This document shows positions 8,895 through 19,815 of a stretch of DNA of 64,000 nt, piece after piece. Each line of letters opens with the position of its first letter. Position 1 is the stretch's first letter. The notes below the pieces were generated by a model. That model searched no databases and was not told the DNA's origin. It saw only the letters and a list, made by a program, of their open reading frames with translations. Where the stretch lies: contig NZ_CP108131.1 of assembly GCF_036203305.1 (NCBI RefSeq), positions 2,356,001-2,420,000 on the forward strand, in the 5' to 3' direction. A program made the position numbers and the translations under genes. Origin of the DNA: Streptomyces sp. NBC_00190 (GTDB taxonomy: Bacteria; Actinomycetota; Actinomycetes; Streptomycetales; Streptomycetaceae).

Positions 8895-10076
8895 ATGACC
8901 ACTCGACACACACCTGCGGCACTCTCCGTCGTCATCGGTGCGGGCGGCACCGGCGGCCACATCTACCCGGGTCTGGCCCTCGCCGAGGCGCTGCGCGCGG
9001 CCGTGCCCGGCGCCGTGGTCTCGTTCATCGGGACCGAGCGGGGCCTGGAGACCGAGCTGATCCCGGGGGCCGGCCACCGCCTGCACACCGTCGACATGAT
9101 CCCCTTCGACCCGGCGCTGGGCGCGAAGCGGTACCTGCTGCCCGCGGCTCTGCTGCGCTCGGCGCACCAGGCCCGTTCCGTGATCCGGGCGCAGGGCGCG
9201 CACGTCGTCGTCGGCATGGGCGGCTATCCGAGTGCGCCCGCAGTGCTCGGGGCCCGGCTGGCGGGGTTGCCGGCCGTGATCCACGAGTCCAACGCGGTAC
9301 CCGGCCGCGCCAACCGGTTCGCGGCCCGGCTCACCCCGCACGTCGCGGTGGCCTTCGACCGCAGCCGGCGGCATCTGGCGGGCGGGGCGCGGGCGCTGAC
9401 CACCGGAATGCCGATCTCCGCGGCCCTCGCCGGCCTCGCGGAACTCTCCGGACCGGACCGGTCGGCGCTGCGCGCGGAGGCCCGGCGGGCCCTCGGGGTC
9501 CCGGGCGGGCGGCGGCTGGTCGTCTTCAACGGCGGCAGCCTGGGCGCGGTCCGCCTCACCCGGGCGGCCACCGGGCTGGCCGGGCTCTGGCAGCACCGGG
9601 GCGACGTACAGCTGCTGGTCAAGACGGGTCCGGCCGCGCTGGCGGACACCGTGGCCGAGCTCGCGGCGTCAGGCGGGCACCGGGTCGCGCTGGCACTGCC
9701 GTACCTGGACCGGATGGACCTGGTGTACGCCGCCGCCGACCTGGTGGTGTGCCGGGCGGGTTCGGCGACGGTCGCGGAGCTCGCGGCGACGGGAGTGCCG
9801 TCCGTCCTCGTCCCCTACCCGTACGCCCCGGGCGACCACCAGACCCACAACGCCCGGGTCCTGTCCGACACGGGCGCCGGACTGCTGCTGCCCGACGCCG
9901 AGACCACCGCCGAGCGCCTCGCCGGTCTCATCGGCCCGCTGCTGGCCGACCCGGCCCGGCTGCCGACGATGGCCGGCGCCGCCGACCCCGGCCCGCACGC
10001 GCGGGCCGCCGAACTGCTGGCCGCGGAGGTCCTCCGCGTGGCCGGCGTCCCTCTTCCCGCCTTGGAGCGAGTATGA
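8895..10076 (+). CDS. MurG-like glycosyltransferase (second copy, outside dcw)
   Basis: A 393-residue GT28-family enzyme related to MurG, which moves GlcNAc from UDP-GlcNAc to lipid I on the inner membrane face. Key family elements are present: GAGGTGGHIYPGLALAEAL (N-terminal glycine loop), HESNAVPGRANR (acceptor side), FNGGSLGA (equivalent of GGSxGA), CRAGSATVAELAATG (donor site) and DHQTHNAR. It therefore looks active. The canonical murG lies at 26.0-27.1 kb, so this is a paralogue, possibly with a different lipid-linked acceptor or sugar. Its stop overlaps the ATG of the SDR gene (ATGA), so the two are coupled. Confidence 0.8.
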   Translation: MTTRHTPAALSVVIGAGGTGGHIYPGLALAEALRAAVPGAVVSFIGTERGLETELIPGAGHRLHTVDMIPFDPALGAKRYLLPAALLRSAHQARSVIRAQGAHVVVGMGGYPSAPAVLGARLAGLPAVIHESNAVPGRANRFAARLTPHVAVAFDRSRRHLAGGARALTTGMPISAALAGLAELSGPDRSALRAEARRALGVPGGRRLVVFNGGSLGAVRLTRAATGLAGLWQHRGDVQLLVKTGPAALADTVAELAASGGHRVALALPYLDRMDLVYAAADLVVCRAGSATVAELAATGVPSVLVPYPYAPGDHQTHNARVLSDTGAGLLLPDAETTAERLAGLIGPLLADPARLPTMAGAADPGPHARAAELLAAEVLRVAGVPLPALERV

Positions 10077-11083
10077 ACATGAACGACTGGAACGACTGGA
10101 ACGGCCGTACGGTCCTGGTCACCGGCGCCGAGGGCTTCATCGGCTCGACGCTGGTGGACCTGCTGGTGTCCCGGGGTGCCCGGGTGCGCGCCTTCGTGCA
10201 CTACAAGCCCTACGCCGAGAAGGGCCACCTGGCGCGCTACCTCGCGGACCCGGACGGCCCGGTGGAGATGTGGGCGGGCGACGTCCGCGACGCGGGCCGG
10301 GTCAGCGACGCGGTGGCCGGCTGCGACACGGTCTTCCACCTGGCGGCGCTGATCGGGATCCCGTACAGCTACGCCTCGCCGGGCGCGTACGTGCAGACGA
10401 ACGTCACCGGCACGCAGAACGTGGCGGAGGCCTGCCGCCGCCACCGCGTACGCCGCCTCGTGCACACCTCCACCAGCGAGGTCTACGGGACGGCCCTGAC
10501 GGCCCCCATCGCCGAGAGCCACCCGCTGCAGCCGCAGTCCCCGTACTCCGCGTCGAAGATCGGCGCGGACATGATGGCGCTCTCCTTCCACCACGCCTTC
10601 GAGCTGCCGGTGACGGTGGTGCGGCCCTTCAACACCTACGGCCCGCGCCAGTCGGCCCGCGCCGTCATCCCGACGATCCTGGCCCAGCTCCACGCGGGCT
10701 CCCGTGAGATCCGCCTGGGGTCGACCACCCCGACCCGCGACTTCACGTACGTGACGGACACGGCCGAGGGCTTCCTCGCGGTGGCGCAGTGCGACCGGGC
10801 GCTGGGCCAGGTGGTCAACCTCGGCACGGGCGAGGAGATCTCCGTCGGCGACCTGGCGCGTGCCCTGATCACGGCTTCGGGGCGGGACGCGGAGGTGGTC
10901 GTGGACCCGACCCGGCTGCGGCCGTCGGGCAGCGAGGTCCACCGCCTGCTCTCGGACAACTCCCGCGCCCGCGACTGGGCGGGCTGGAAGCCGGAGGTCT
11001 CCCTGGCACAGGGCCTGCGCCGCACCTCGGAGTGGATCGCGGCGAACCCGCACCTCTTCGCCCCGGACCGCTACCAGGTCTGA
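10073..11083 (+). CDS. NAD-dependent epimerase/dehydratase (extended SDR)
   Basis: 336-residue extended short-chain dehydrogenase. The Rossmann motif is TGAEGFIGS near the N-terminus; the active site reads TSTSEVYG (Ser/Thr) and YSASKIGAD (YxxxK). RPFNTYGPRQS and DFTYVTDTAEGF are typical of nucleotide-sugar epimerases/4,6-dehydratases. The ATG at 10073 overlaps the preceding stop and has GGAG five bases upstream. It is co-translated with the MurG-like enzyme, so it probably makes or remodels the NDP-sugar (or glycolipid head group) used there; this is inference. The exact substrate cannot be read from sequence. Confidence 0.85.
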   Translation: MNMNDWNDWNGRTVLVTGAEGFIGSTLVDLLVSRGARVRAFVHYKPYAEKGHLARYLADPDGPVEMWAGDVRDAGRVSDAVAGCDTVFHLAALIGIPYSYASPGAYVQTNVTGTQNVAEACRRHRVRRLVHTSTSEVYGTALTAPIAESHPLQPQSPYSASKIGADMMALSFHHAFELPVTVVRPFNTYGPRQSARAVIPTILAQLHAGSREIRLGSTTPTRDFTYVTDTAEGFLAVAQCDRALGQVVNLGTGEEISVGDLARALITASGRDAEVVVDPTRLRPSGSEVHRLLSDNSRARDWAGWKPEVSLAQGLRRTSEWIAANPHLFAPDRYQV

Positions 11084-11121
11084 TCCCCGGCGCACCGGAA
11101 GGCCGGTACGCCTAAGCGTCG

Positions 11122-11168
11122 CCTAAGCGGCCTCGGGGAAGTAGGGCACGTGCCCGAGGCCGCTTAGG
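11122..11168. terminator. Bidirectional terminator between SDR and antiporter genes
   Basis: A perfect 16-bp stem (11122-11137 with 11153-11168) with a 15-nt loop. The right arm covers the stop codon of the minus-strand antiporter, so one hairpin ends both convergent transcripts. Confidence 0.82.
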
Positions 11169-12756
11169 GACTGCGCAGGCTCCGCACGTCCAGATGCCGC
11201 AGCACCCGGTCCACGATCTCCGGATCGGAGCCGGGTTCGCTGCGCGCGGACAGCACCTCGTGGCGGGCGGCCGACATCATCTCGCGCTGGATCCGCTGGA
11301 CGTCCCGGATCCGCTCCACCCGCTGCGCGTACGCCTCCCGCCGCTCCTCGTCGACCATGTCGGGGCTGATGCGGGCGCCCACGTCGTACGCGCGCCGGTA
11401 CAGCGTCTCCACCAGGTCCTCGGGCAGATCCTCCACCTCCTCGATCTCCCTCAGCCGCCGCTTCGCGGCCTTCGCGGCGCGGATCGCCAGCTGCCGCTCG
11501 GTCTCCCGCTCCGCGTCCGTGTCGGATTCGACCCCCAGCCGCCGCACCAGCCACGGCAGGGTCAGACCCTGCAGGACCAGCGTCGCCATGATCACGGCGA
11601 AGGCGATGAAGATGATCTGGTCCCGCGCGGGGAAGGGCTCACCCGCGTCCGTCCGCAAGGGGATGGCGAGGGCCAGAGCCACCGAGGCCACCCCCCGCAT
11701 CCCGGCCCACCACATGACCACGCTCTCCCGCCAGCTCAGCGGGATCTCCTCGTCGTAGTCGCGCAGCGTGTGCAGCTTCTGCGCGAGCCAGCCCGCCGGG
11801 AGCAGCCACACCAGCCGTACCCCGACCACCACCGCGATCACGACCGCCGCCCACCCGGCCATCTCCGCTTCGCGGCCGCCCGCCGCGGCGAACACGTTGT
11901 GCAGCTCCAGCCCGATCAGCCCGAACGCCACGCCCGTGACCAGCATGTCGACGACTTCCCAGAAGGTGTGCCCGGCGAGCCGGCCCAGCACGTCGTCGGC
12001 GTCGTTCGCGTACTCGGCGAGGAACAGGGCCGTCGTCAGGACGGCCAGCACCCCCGATCCGTGGAGTTCCTCCGCCACCACGTACGACACGAACGGCACC
12101 AGCAGCGTCAGCCCGATCTGGAGCGTGGCGTCGCCGAGCCGCCCCATGAGCCGGCCGGCCGTCCAGCCGAGGGCCAGTCCGACCAGCACGGCGACGACGG
12201 CGGACAGGACGAACTCCCCCAGCGCAGCGGGCCAGGAGAAGCTGCCGCTGACGACCGCGCCGACGGCCACGTGGTAGAGCACGATGGCGGTGACGTCGTT
12301 GAAGAGGCCCTCGCCCTCCAGGATCGACACCATCCGGCGGGGCAGGCCGAGCGAACCCGCGACGGCGGTGGCGGCCACCGGGTCGGGCGGGGCGACCAGC
12401 GCGCCGAGCGCGACGGCGGCGGCGATCGGCAGCCCCGGCACCACGGCGTTCGCGACGGCGGCCACGGCGGCGGTCGTGACGAACACCAGGGCCACGGCGA
12501 GCAGCAGGATGGGCCGGACGTTGGCGGCGAACTGCCGCCAGGAGGTGCGCTGCGCGGAGGCGTACAACAGCGGCGGCAGCACCAGCGGCAGGATGAACTC
12601 GGGCGGGATGTCGACGTCGGGCACGAACGGCAGCAGCGCGAGGACCACCCCGCCGATGGTCATGAGTACGGGCGCGGGCAGCCCGAGCCGGTCCCCGAGC
12701 GGCACGGTGACCACGGCCCCGAGCAGCAGCACGAACAGCAGAGCAAGCTGATCCAC
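11164..12756 (-). CDS. Na+/H+ antiporter, CPA1 (NhaP/NHE) family
   Basis: 530-residue integral membrane cation:proton antiporter. The first ~400 residues hold about 12 hydrophobic helices with CPA1 signatures: LVLPPLLYASAQRT, LVAPPDPVAATAVA and EGEGLFNDVTAIVLYH (the ND pair of the ion site). A basic cytosolic tail of about 130 residues (REIEEVEDLPEDL...) follows and may be regulatory. It likely contributes to pH and sodium tolerance. It is convergent with the SDR gene and shares its terminator. No operon partner is seen; the next minus-strand gene upstream ends 90 bases away. Confidence 0.9.
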   Translation of the reverse strand: MDQLALLFVLLLGAVVTVPLGDRLGLPAPVLMTIGGVVLALLPFVPDVDIPPEFILPLVLPPLLYASAQRTSWRQFAANVRPILLLAVALVFVTTAAVAAVANAVVPGLPIAAAVALGALVAPPDPVAATAVAGSLGLPRRMVSILEGEGLFNDVTAIVLYHVAVGAVVSGSFSWPAALGEFVLSAVVAVLVGLALGWTAGRLMGRLGDATLQIGLTLLVPFVSYVVAEELHGSGVLAVLTTALFLAEYANDADDVLGRLAGHTFWEVVDMLVTGVAFGLIGLELHNVFAAAGGREAEMAGWAAVVIAVVVGVRLVWLLPAGWLAQKLHTLRDYDEEIPLSWRESVVMWWAGMRGVASVALALAIPLRTDAGEPFPARDQIIFIAFAVIMATLVLQGLTLPWLVRRLGVESDTDAERETERQLAIRAAKAAKRRLREIEEVEDLPEDLVETLYRRAYDVGARISPDMVDEERREAYAQRVERIRDVQRIQREMMSAARHEVLSARSEPGSDPEIVDRVLRHLDVRSLRSP

Positions 12757-12846
12757 TCCCCCACCCTGCCAGCCCGCCGCGCTCGGCTCGCGCGGTGAGG
12801 CGCGCGCCCCGCCGTGTCGGGCTCCGCCCGGCCTCAGGGTGGGTGA

Positions 12847-13314
12847 CTACGGGAGGGTGCGCCGCATCGAGCGGTGCGGGATGCCCGCGTCCTCGAACTC
12901 CGGGCCGTAGGCCTCGTAGCCGAGCCGCTCGTAGAAGCCGAGCGCATGCGTCTGTGCGCCCAGATCCACGGCCGCGAGGCCGAGCCGCCCCGCCTCCGCC
13001 TCGATCGCGCGCACCAGGGCGACACCCACGCCCAGCCCGCGCGCGGACTTGGCGACGGCCAGCCGGCCCAGCGAGCCGACCGTCAGGTCACCCGTCTTGC
13101 CCAGCGCGCCGGCCCCGTGCAGCAACCGCCCCGTGCCCAGCGGCACCCCGTCCGGCCCGACGGCCAGTACGTGCACCGCATCCGCGTCGTACGTGTCGTA
13201 CTCGATCGACTCCGGGACGGACTGCTCGACCACAAACACCTCGGTCCGGACCTCGAAGCAGGCCGCCATGTCGGCCTCGCCGACGGCGACCCGGACCTCG
13301 ACGGACGTGGTCAC
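12847..13314 (-). CDS. GNAT-family N-acetyltransferase
   Basis: 155-residue Gcn5-related acetyltransferase. [12 protein letters not shown] and the acetyl-CoA loop [16 protein letters not shown] are present, followed by [21 protein letters not shown], typical of the ElaA-like subgroup. The GTG start at 13314 overlaps the TGA of the RluD-type gene and has GGAG five bases upstream. Substrate unknown. It forms an operon with the RluD-type and LspA genes on the minus strand. Confidence 0.85.
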   Translation of the reverse strand: MTTSVEVRVAVGEADMAACFEVRTEVFVVEQSVPESIEYDTYDADAVHVLAVGPDGVPLGTGRLLHGAGALGKTGDLTVGSLGRLAVAKSARGLGVGVALVRAIEAEAGRLGLAAVDLGAQTHALGFYERLGYEAYGPEFEDAGIPHRSMRRTLP

Positions 13315-14252
13315 TCGCTCTCCGCCCGGATCACGTCCAGCGCGTGCTGGAGGTCGGCCGGGTAGGTGCTCTCGAACTCGACCCACTGCCCGTCCGACGG
13401 GTGCTCGAAGCCGAGCCGCACGGCGTGCAGCCACTGGCGGGTCAGCCCCAGCCGCTTGGCGACGGTCGGGTCGGCGCCGTAGGTCAGGTCGCCGACGCAG
13501 GGGTGCCGGTGTGCGGACATGTGCACGCGGATCTGGTGCGTGCGGCCGGTCTCCAGCTTGATGTCCAGCAGCGAGGCCGCGCGGAAGGCCTCGATCAGGT
13601 CGTAGTGCGTGACGGAGGCCTTGCCCTCCTGGGTCACGGCCCACTTGTAGTCCGCGCTCGGGTGCCGGCCGATCGGCGCGTCGATCGTGCCGCTCATCGG
13701 GTCGGGGTGCCCCTGGACCAGCGCGTGGTAGCGCTTGTCGACGATCCGCTCGCGGAACTGGTTCTTCAGCGAGGTGTAGGCGCGCTCCGACTTCGCGACG
13801 GCCATCAGGCCGGAGGTGCCGACGTCGAGGCGGTGCACGATGCCCTGGCGCTCGGCCGCGCCGGAGGTGGAGATCCGGTAGCCGGCCGCGGCGAGGCCGC
13901 CGATGACGGTGGTGCCGGTCCAGCCGGGGCTCGGGTGGGCGGCGACGCCCACCGGCTTCATGATGACGACGATATCGTCGTCGTCATGGACGATCTCCAT
14001 GCCCGGGACGGGCTCGGCGACGACCTCGACCGGCCGCGGCGGCGCGGGCATCTCGACTTCGAGCCAGGCGCCGCCGTGCACACGCTCGGACTTCCCGACG
14101 ACGCTGCCGTCGACCGCCACCTTCCCCTCGGCCGCCAGTTCGGCCGCCTTCGTCCGGGAAAAACCGAACATACGGGCGATGGCGGCGTCGACGCGCTCGC
14201 CCTCGAGGCCATCGGGAACGGGCAGGGTGCGGATCTCGGGAATCGTACTCAC
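13311..14252 (-). CDS. rluD: Pseudouridine synthase, RluA/RluD family
   Basis: Predicted rRNA pseudouridine synthase, 313 residues. An N-terminal S4 RNA-binding domain (about 14-75) precedes the catalytic domain. The catalytic motif is [10 protein letters not shown], with Asp143 as nucleophile; [12 protein letters not shown] and VGDLTYG are further RluD motifs. GTG start at 14252 is chosen because conserved sequence ([14 protein letters not shown]) begins there. It lies 41 bases after lspA and overlaps the GNAT gene by 4 nt. The lspA-rluD neighbourhood is widely conserved in bacteria. Confidence 0.88.
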   Translation of the reverse strand: MSTIPEIRTLPVPDGLEGERVDAAIARMFGFSRTKAAELAAEGKVAVDGSVVGKSERVHGGAWLEVEMPAPPRPVEVVAEPVPGMEIVHDDDDIVVIMKPVGVAAHPSPGWTGTTVIGGLAAAGYRISTSGAAERQGIVHRLDVGTSGLMAVAKSERAYTSLKNQFRERIVDKRYHALVQGHPDPMSGTIDAPIGRHPSADYKWAVTQEGKASVTHYDLIEAFRAASLLDIKLETGRTHQIRVHMSAHRHPCVGDLTYGADPTVAKRLGLTRQWLHAVRLGFEHPSDGQWVEFESTYPADLQHALDVIRAESE

Positions 14253-14293
14253 CCGTCGAGTATGCAGGACTCGGCAGAAGAGCATTCCCGCGA

Positions 14294-14854
14294 TCAGTCC
14301 TTGTGGACGGTCCCGTCCGGGTCCAGACCCTTGAACGACAGCAGGACGATCAGGATGCCGCCGCACACGATCGCCGCGTCGGCGAGGTTGAAGACGGCGA
14401 AGTGGGCCGGGGCGATGAAATCGACGACCGCGCCCTGGAACACCCCCGGCGAACGGAAGATCCGGTCGGTGAGGTTGCCCAGCGCGCCGCCCAGCAGCAA
14501 GCCCAGCGCGATCGCCCACGGCAGGCTGTAGAGCTTGCGCGCCAGCCGCACGATCACCACGATCACGGTGGCCGCGATGCAGGTGAAGATGATCGTGAAG
14601 GCCTCGCCGAAGCCGAAGGCGGCGCCGGGGTTGCGGATCGCCTCGAACCTCAGCAGGTCGCCGATGAGCTCGATCGGCGGCTGGTGCTCCAGCTTCGCCA
14701 CGACCACCATCTTGCTGCCGAGGTCCAGCAGGTACGCGAGCACCGCCACGACCAGCAGGGCCACGATCCGCCGGCGCCCCTTGGGCGCGGCGGACTCAGG
14801 CTCGGCGTCGTCCCCGACCTCCGGCGTACCGATGATGCGCTCCGCCTCTGCCAC
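14294..14854 (-). CDS. lspA: Lipoprotein signal peptidase (signal peptidase II)
   Basis: Aspartic membrane protease that removes signal peptides from diacylglyceryl-modified prolipoproteins. 186 residues with about four transmembrane helices. The catalytic dyad motifs are GNLTDRIF (Asp130) and FNLADAAI (Asp159), with the conserved RNPGAAFGF region before them. The hydrophilic N-terminal extension of about 28 residues (acidic, then GRRR) is typical of Streptomyces LspA. It lies between the DdbA-like gene (112 bases upstream) and the RluD-type gene. Confidence 0.95.
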   Translation of the reverse strand: MAEAERIIGTPEVGDDAEPESAAPKGRRRIVALLVVAVLAYLLDLGSKMVVVAKLEHQPPIELIGDLLRFEAIRNPGAAFGFGEAFTIIFTCIAATVIVVIVRLARKLYSLPWAIALGLLLGGALGNLTDRIFRSPGVFQGAVVDFIAPAHFAVFNLADAAIVCGGILIVLLSFKGLDPDGTVHKD

Positions 14855-14966
14855 GTGAGTCCCTCGAACTAGCTCGAACCAGGTTGAGACACGAGGGTAC
14901 GTCAGGGCACCGGCCCACCGCCCGCCCGAGGCCCACCGGAATCCCGCCCGGGGCCCCGGACACGGG

Positions 14967-15800
14967 CTAGTGCCGCCGCTCCTGCTTCTGCTTGCAGTCC
15001 ACGCACAGCGTGGCCCGCGGGAAGGCCTGCATCCTGGCCTTGCCGATGGGCTGCCCGCAGTTCTCGCAGAGGCCGTACGTGCCCGCCTCCAGCCGTTCCA
15101 GGGCCCGCTCGGTCTGCTCCAGCATCGAGGTGGCGTTCGCCGCCAGGGCCAGCTCCGACTCCCGGGTGATGTTCTTGGTGCCCGTGTCGGCCTGGTCGTC
15201 GCCCGCGCCGTCGCCCGAATCCCGCATGAGGCCGGAGATGGCCACCTCCGAGGCGTCGAGCTCCGCGCGCAGCCGCAGCACCTCGCTCATCAGCTCGCTG
15301 CGGGCCTCCTCGACCTCCTGGGGTGTCCAGGGGTCCTCCCCGGGCCGTACGGCGAGGTCCCCGGGCGCGGTGACCGCCGTGACCCTCGCCTTGGGCAGCC
15401 CGCTGGTCGCGGCCGCGGCCGTCTTCCTCGCCGTACCGGTGCTCTTCTTGGCAACCACTGTGCGGACTCCCGTCTTCTTCGCGGCCTGCGCCGCCCCCTC
15501 GGCCCCGGCCGGCTTGGCCGTGGCCTGCCGCTTCGCGACGGCAGTCGTCTTCTTCACGGCGGTCGCCCCGACGGCGTCCGCCGCTTTCTTCGCGGTCGCC
15601 TTCTTCGTCGTCGCCTTCTTCGTGGTCGCCTTCTTCGTGCTCGCCTTCTTCGTGGCCGCCTTCCCGGCGGTCGCCTTCCCGGCCGGTGCCGCGTCGACGG
15701 CGGCCGCCTCGGCGGCGCCCGCTCTCCTGGTCGGCGCCTTCTTCGCCGGTGCCTCGGCCAGCGCCTTCCCGGCAGTACCGGCGGTCTTCTTCGCCACCAT
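14967..15800 (-). CDS. ddbA: DksA/TraR-type zinc-finger protein with histone-H1-like Lys/Ala N-terminus (DdbA-like)
   Basis: 277-residue two-part protein. The N-terminal half is Lys/Ala/Thr-rich with pentad repeats of the KKATT type, like the C-terminal tail of histone H1 and other nucleoid proteins. The C-terminal part is a DksA/TraR-like zinc finger with four cysteines ([12 protein letters not shown], then TLCVDCKQ) after an acidic helical region. This arrangement matches the Streptomyces nucleoid protein described as DdbA. ATG at 15800 has AAGGGG eight bases upstream; the longer open frame upstream is not coding-like. Probable roles are DNA compaction and effects on RNA polymerase. It is divergent from ileS. 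Confidence 0.85.
   Translation of the reverse strand: MVAKKTAGTAGKALAEAPAKKAPTRRAGAAEAAAVDAAPAGKATAGKAATKKASTKKATTKKATTKKATAKKAADAVGATAVKKTTAVAKRQATAKPAGAEGAAQAAKKTGVRTVVAKKSTGTARKTAAAATSGLPKARVTAVTAPGDLAVRPGEDPWTPQEVEEARSELMSEVLRLRAELDASEVAISGLMRDSGDGAGDDQADTGTKNITRESELALAANATSMLEQTERALERLEAGTYGLCENCGQPIGKARMQAFPRATLCVDCKQKQERRH
15590..15670. repeat. 15-nt tandem repeat inside the ddbA-like gene
   Basis: About five imperfect copies of a 15-base unit (core CGCCTTCTTCGTG on the plus strand) encode the Lys-Lys-Ala-Thr/Ser-Thr pentads. The copy number is probably variable between strains. Confidence 0.7.
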
Positions 15801-16086
15801 GGCCGCGGCCCCTTCACATACTGTGATCTTTGCTCGCGATTCGTGCCGGAACGATAAATCGGCACCGGCCCCGCAGCAACGGGGCACGCATCCGGCGAGG
15901 TCAACCTGCATCCGTTGTGCCCATCCGGAAGCCCCGTAACCCGCCCCACCCGCCCCACAGGAGTCCGTACCGGCGCGTCGGCCCATTCGGGTCACACGAG
16001 CGGCCCTGCCGCGCCCCCGCCACGCCGCGGCGCCCGGCCCCGCGCGGGCCCCCGTAAACCGGTCTGCCGGGCACCCCCCGGCCCCG

Positions 16087-16092
16087 TACACT
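16087..16092 (+). promoter_or_regulatory. Putative -10 element of the ileS leader transcript
   Basis: TACACT fits the TAnnnT consensus of the principal Streptomyces sigma factor and lies just before the conserved start of the T-box leader. The -35 region (about 16063-16069) is weak. The stretch from 15801 to here (about 285 bases) shows no gene; it should hold the divergent promoters of ddbA and ileS. Confidence 0.4.
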
Positions 16093-16098
16093 GGGCCC

Positions 16099-16386
16099 AG
16101 CGAGAGGCATGGATGGGGACGAGTAGCGTCGGACGCAGCCAGGAGCGACCCGGGGACGGTGAGAGCCCGGGGGCGAGCGCGATGTGAAGGATCACCCCGG
16201 AGCCGCCGGAAGAAAGCGCGCACGGACGCCCGCAGGGTCCCGTACGGCGAGTAGAACCGGCTTCGCACCCCAATGAGGGGGCCGCCGGATCCGTCCGGAG
16301 GCCAAGGAGGGTGGTACCGCGGGAGCAGCAGCGCTCTCGTCCCTCCGGACGGAAGTGACACCCCGCCGGAGGAAGAGTTCAGCCTC
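16099..16386 (+). ncRNA. T-box riboswitch (tRNA-Ile sensing leader) of ileS
   Basis: The signature AGGGTGGTACCGCGGG lies at 16308-16323, with TGGT at 16312-16315 that would pair with the tRNA acceptor end ACCA. Arms CCGTCCGGAGG (16291-16301) and CCTCCGGACGG (16342-16352) enclose it as the antisequestrator. CCTCCGG (16342-16348) can instead pair with CCGGAGG (16366-16372), which contains the Shine-Dalgarno sequence. The structure therefore switches translation, as known for actinobacterial ileS T-boxes. An ATC at 16191-16193 followed by A is the likely Ile specifier. No U-tract terminator is visible, consistent with translational control. Confidence 0.9.
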
Positions 16387-19533
<3,147 letters not shown>

Positions 19534-19541
19534 CCCAGGCC

Positions 19542-19580
19542 GGAGAGGCCCGCACCCCCCGTGGGGGTGCGGGCCTCTCC
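19542..19580 (+). terminator. Terminator after ileS
   Basis: A perfect 18-bp stem (19542-19559 with 19563-19580) with a 3-nt loop, starting 8 bases after the stop codon. Confidence 0.9.
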
Positions 19581-19686
19581 GCTGTCCCCTGCCCGCCCTT
19601 CCACCGCACCAGGCAGCCGCCATCGGCCAGATCCAGCCCCGCCCGGGGGCACCTCCCAGCGGTAGCTGGGGGAGTTCGAGGCGCGG

Positions 19687-19711
19687 GGTCCGGGGGCAGG
19701 GCCCCCGGACC
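19687..19711. repeat. Streptomyces-type dispersed GC-rich intergenic palindrome
   Basis: An 11-bp perfect stem (19687-19697 with 19701-19711) within a stretch (about 19630-19720) of the CACCTCCCAGC...GCTGGGGGAG / GGGGTCCGGGGG type that recurs between Streptomyces genes. No coding potential is seen in 19581-19739. Similar sequence fragments appear at about 36250-36310. Confidence 0.5.
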
Positions 19712-19739
19712 TCCGCCGGACGCACCACGGGGTACGCGA

Positions 19740-19783
19740 ACGGGCCGGGCCCGGGTTCCGATGGGAACCCGGGCCCGGCCCGT
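19740..19783 (-). terminator. Terminator of divIVA and the end of the dcw region
   Basis: A perfect 20-bp stem (19740-19759 with 19764-19783) with a GATG tetraloop, 32 bases beyond the divIVA stop on the minus strand. It also faces the ileS terminator across 159 bases. Confidence 0.88.
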
Positions 19784-19815
19784 GAAGCGGCTGCCGACAG
19801 ACGCGGCGGCGGCGC

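Noticed and set aside
15830..15858. Promoter TTGCTC-N17-GATAAA for ileS
   Set aside because: Weak match and more than 200 bases upstream of the T-box leader; a -10 next to the leader is more plausible.
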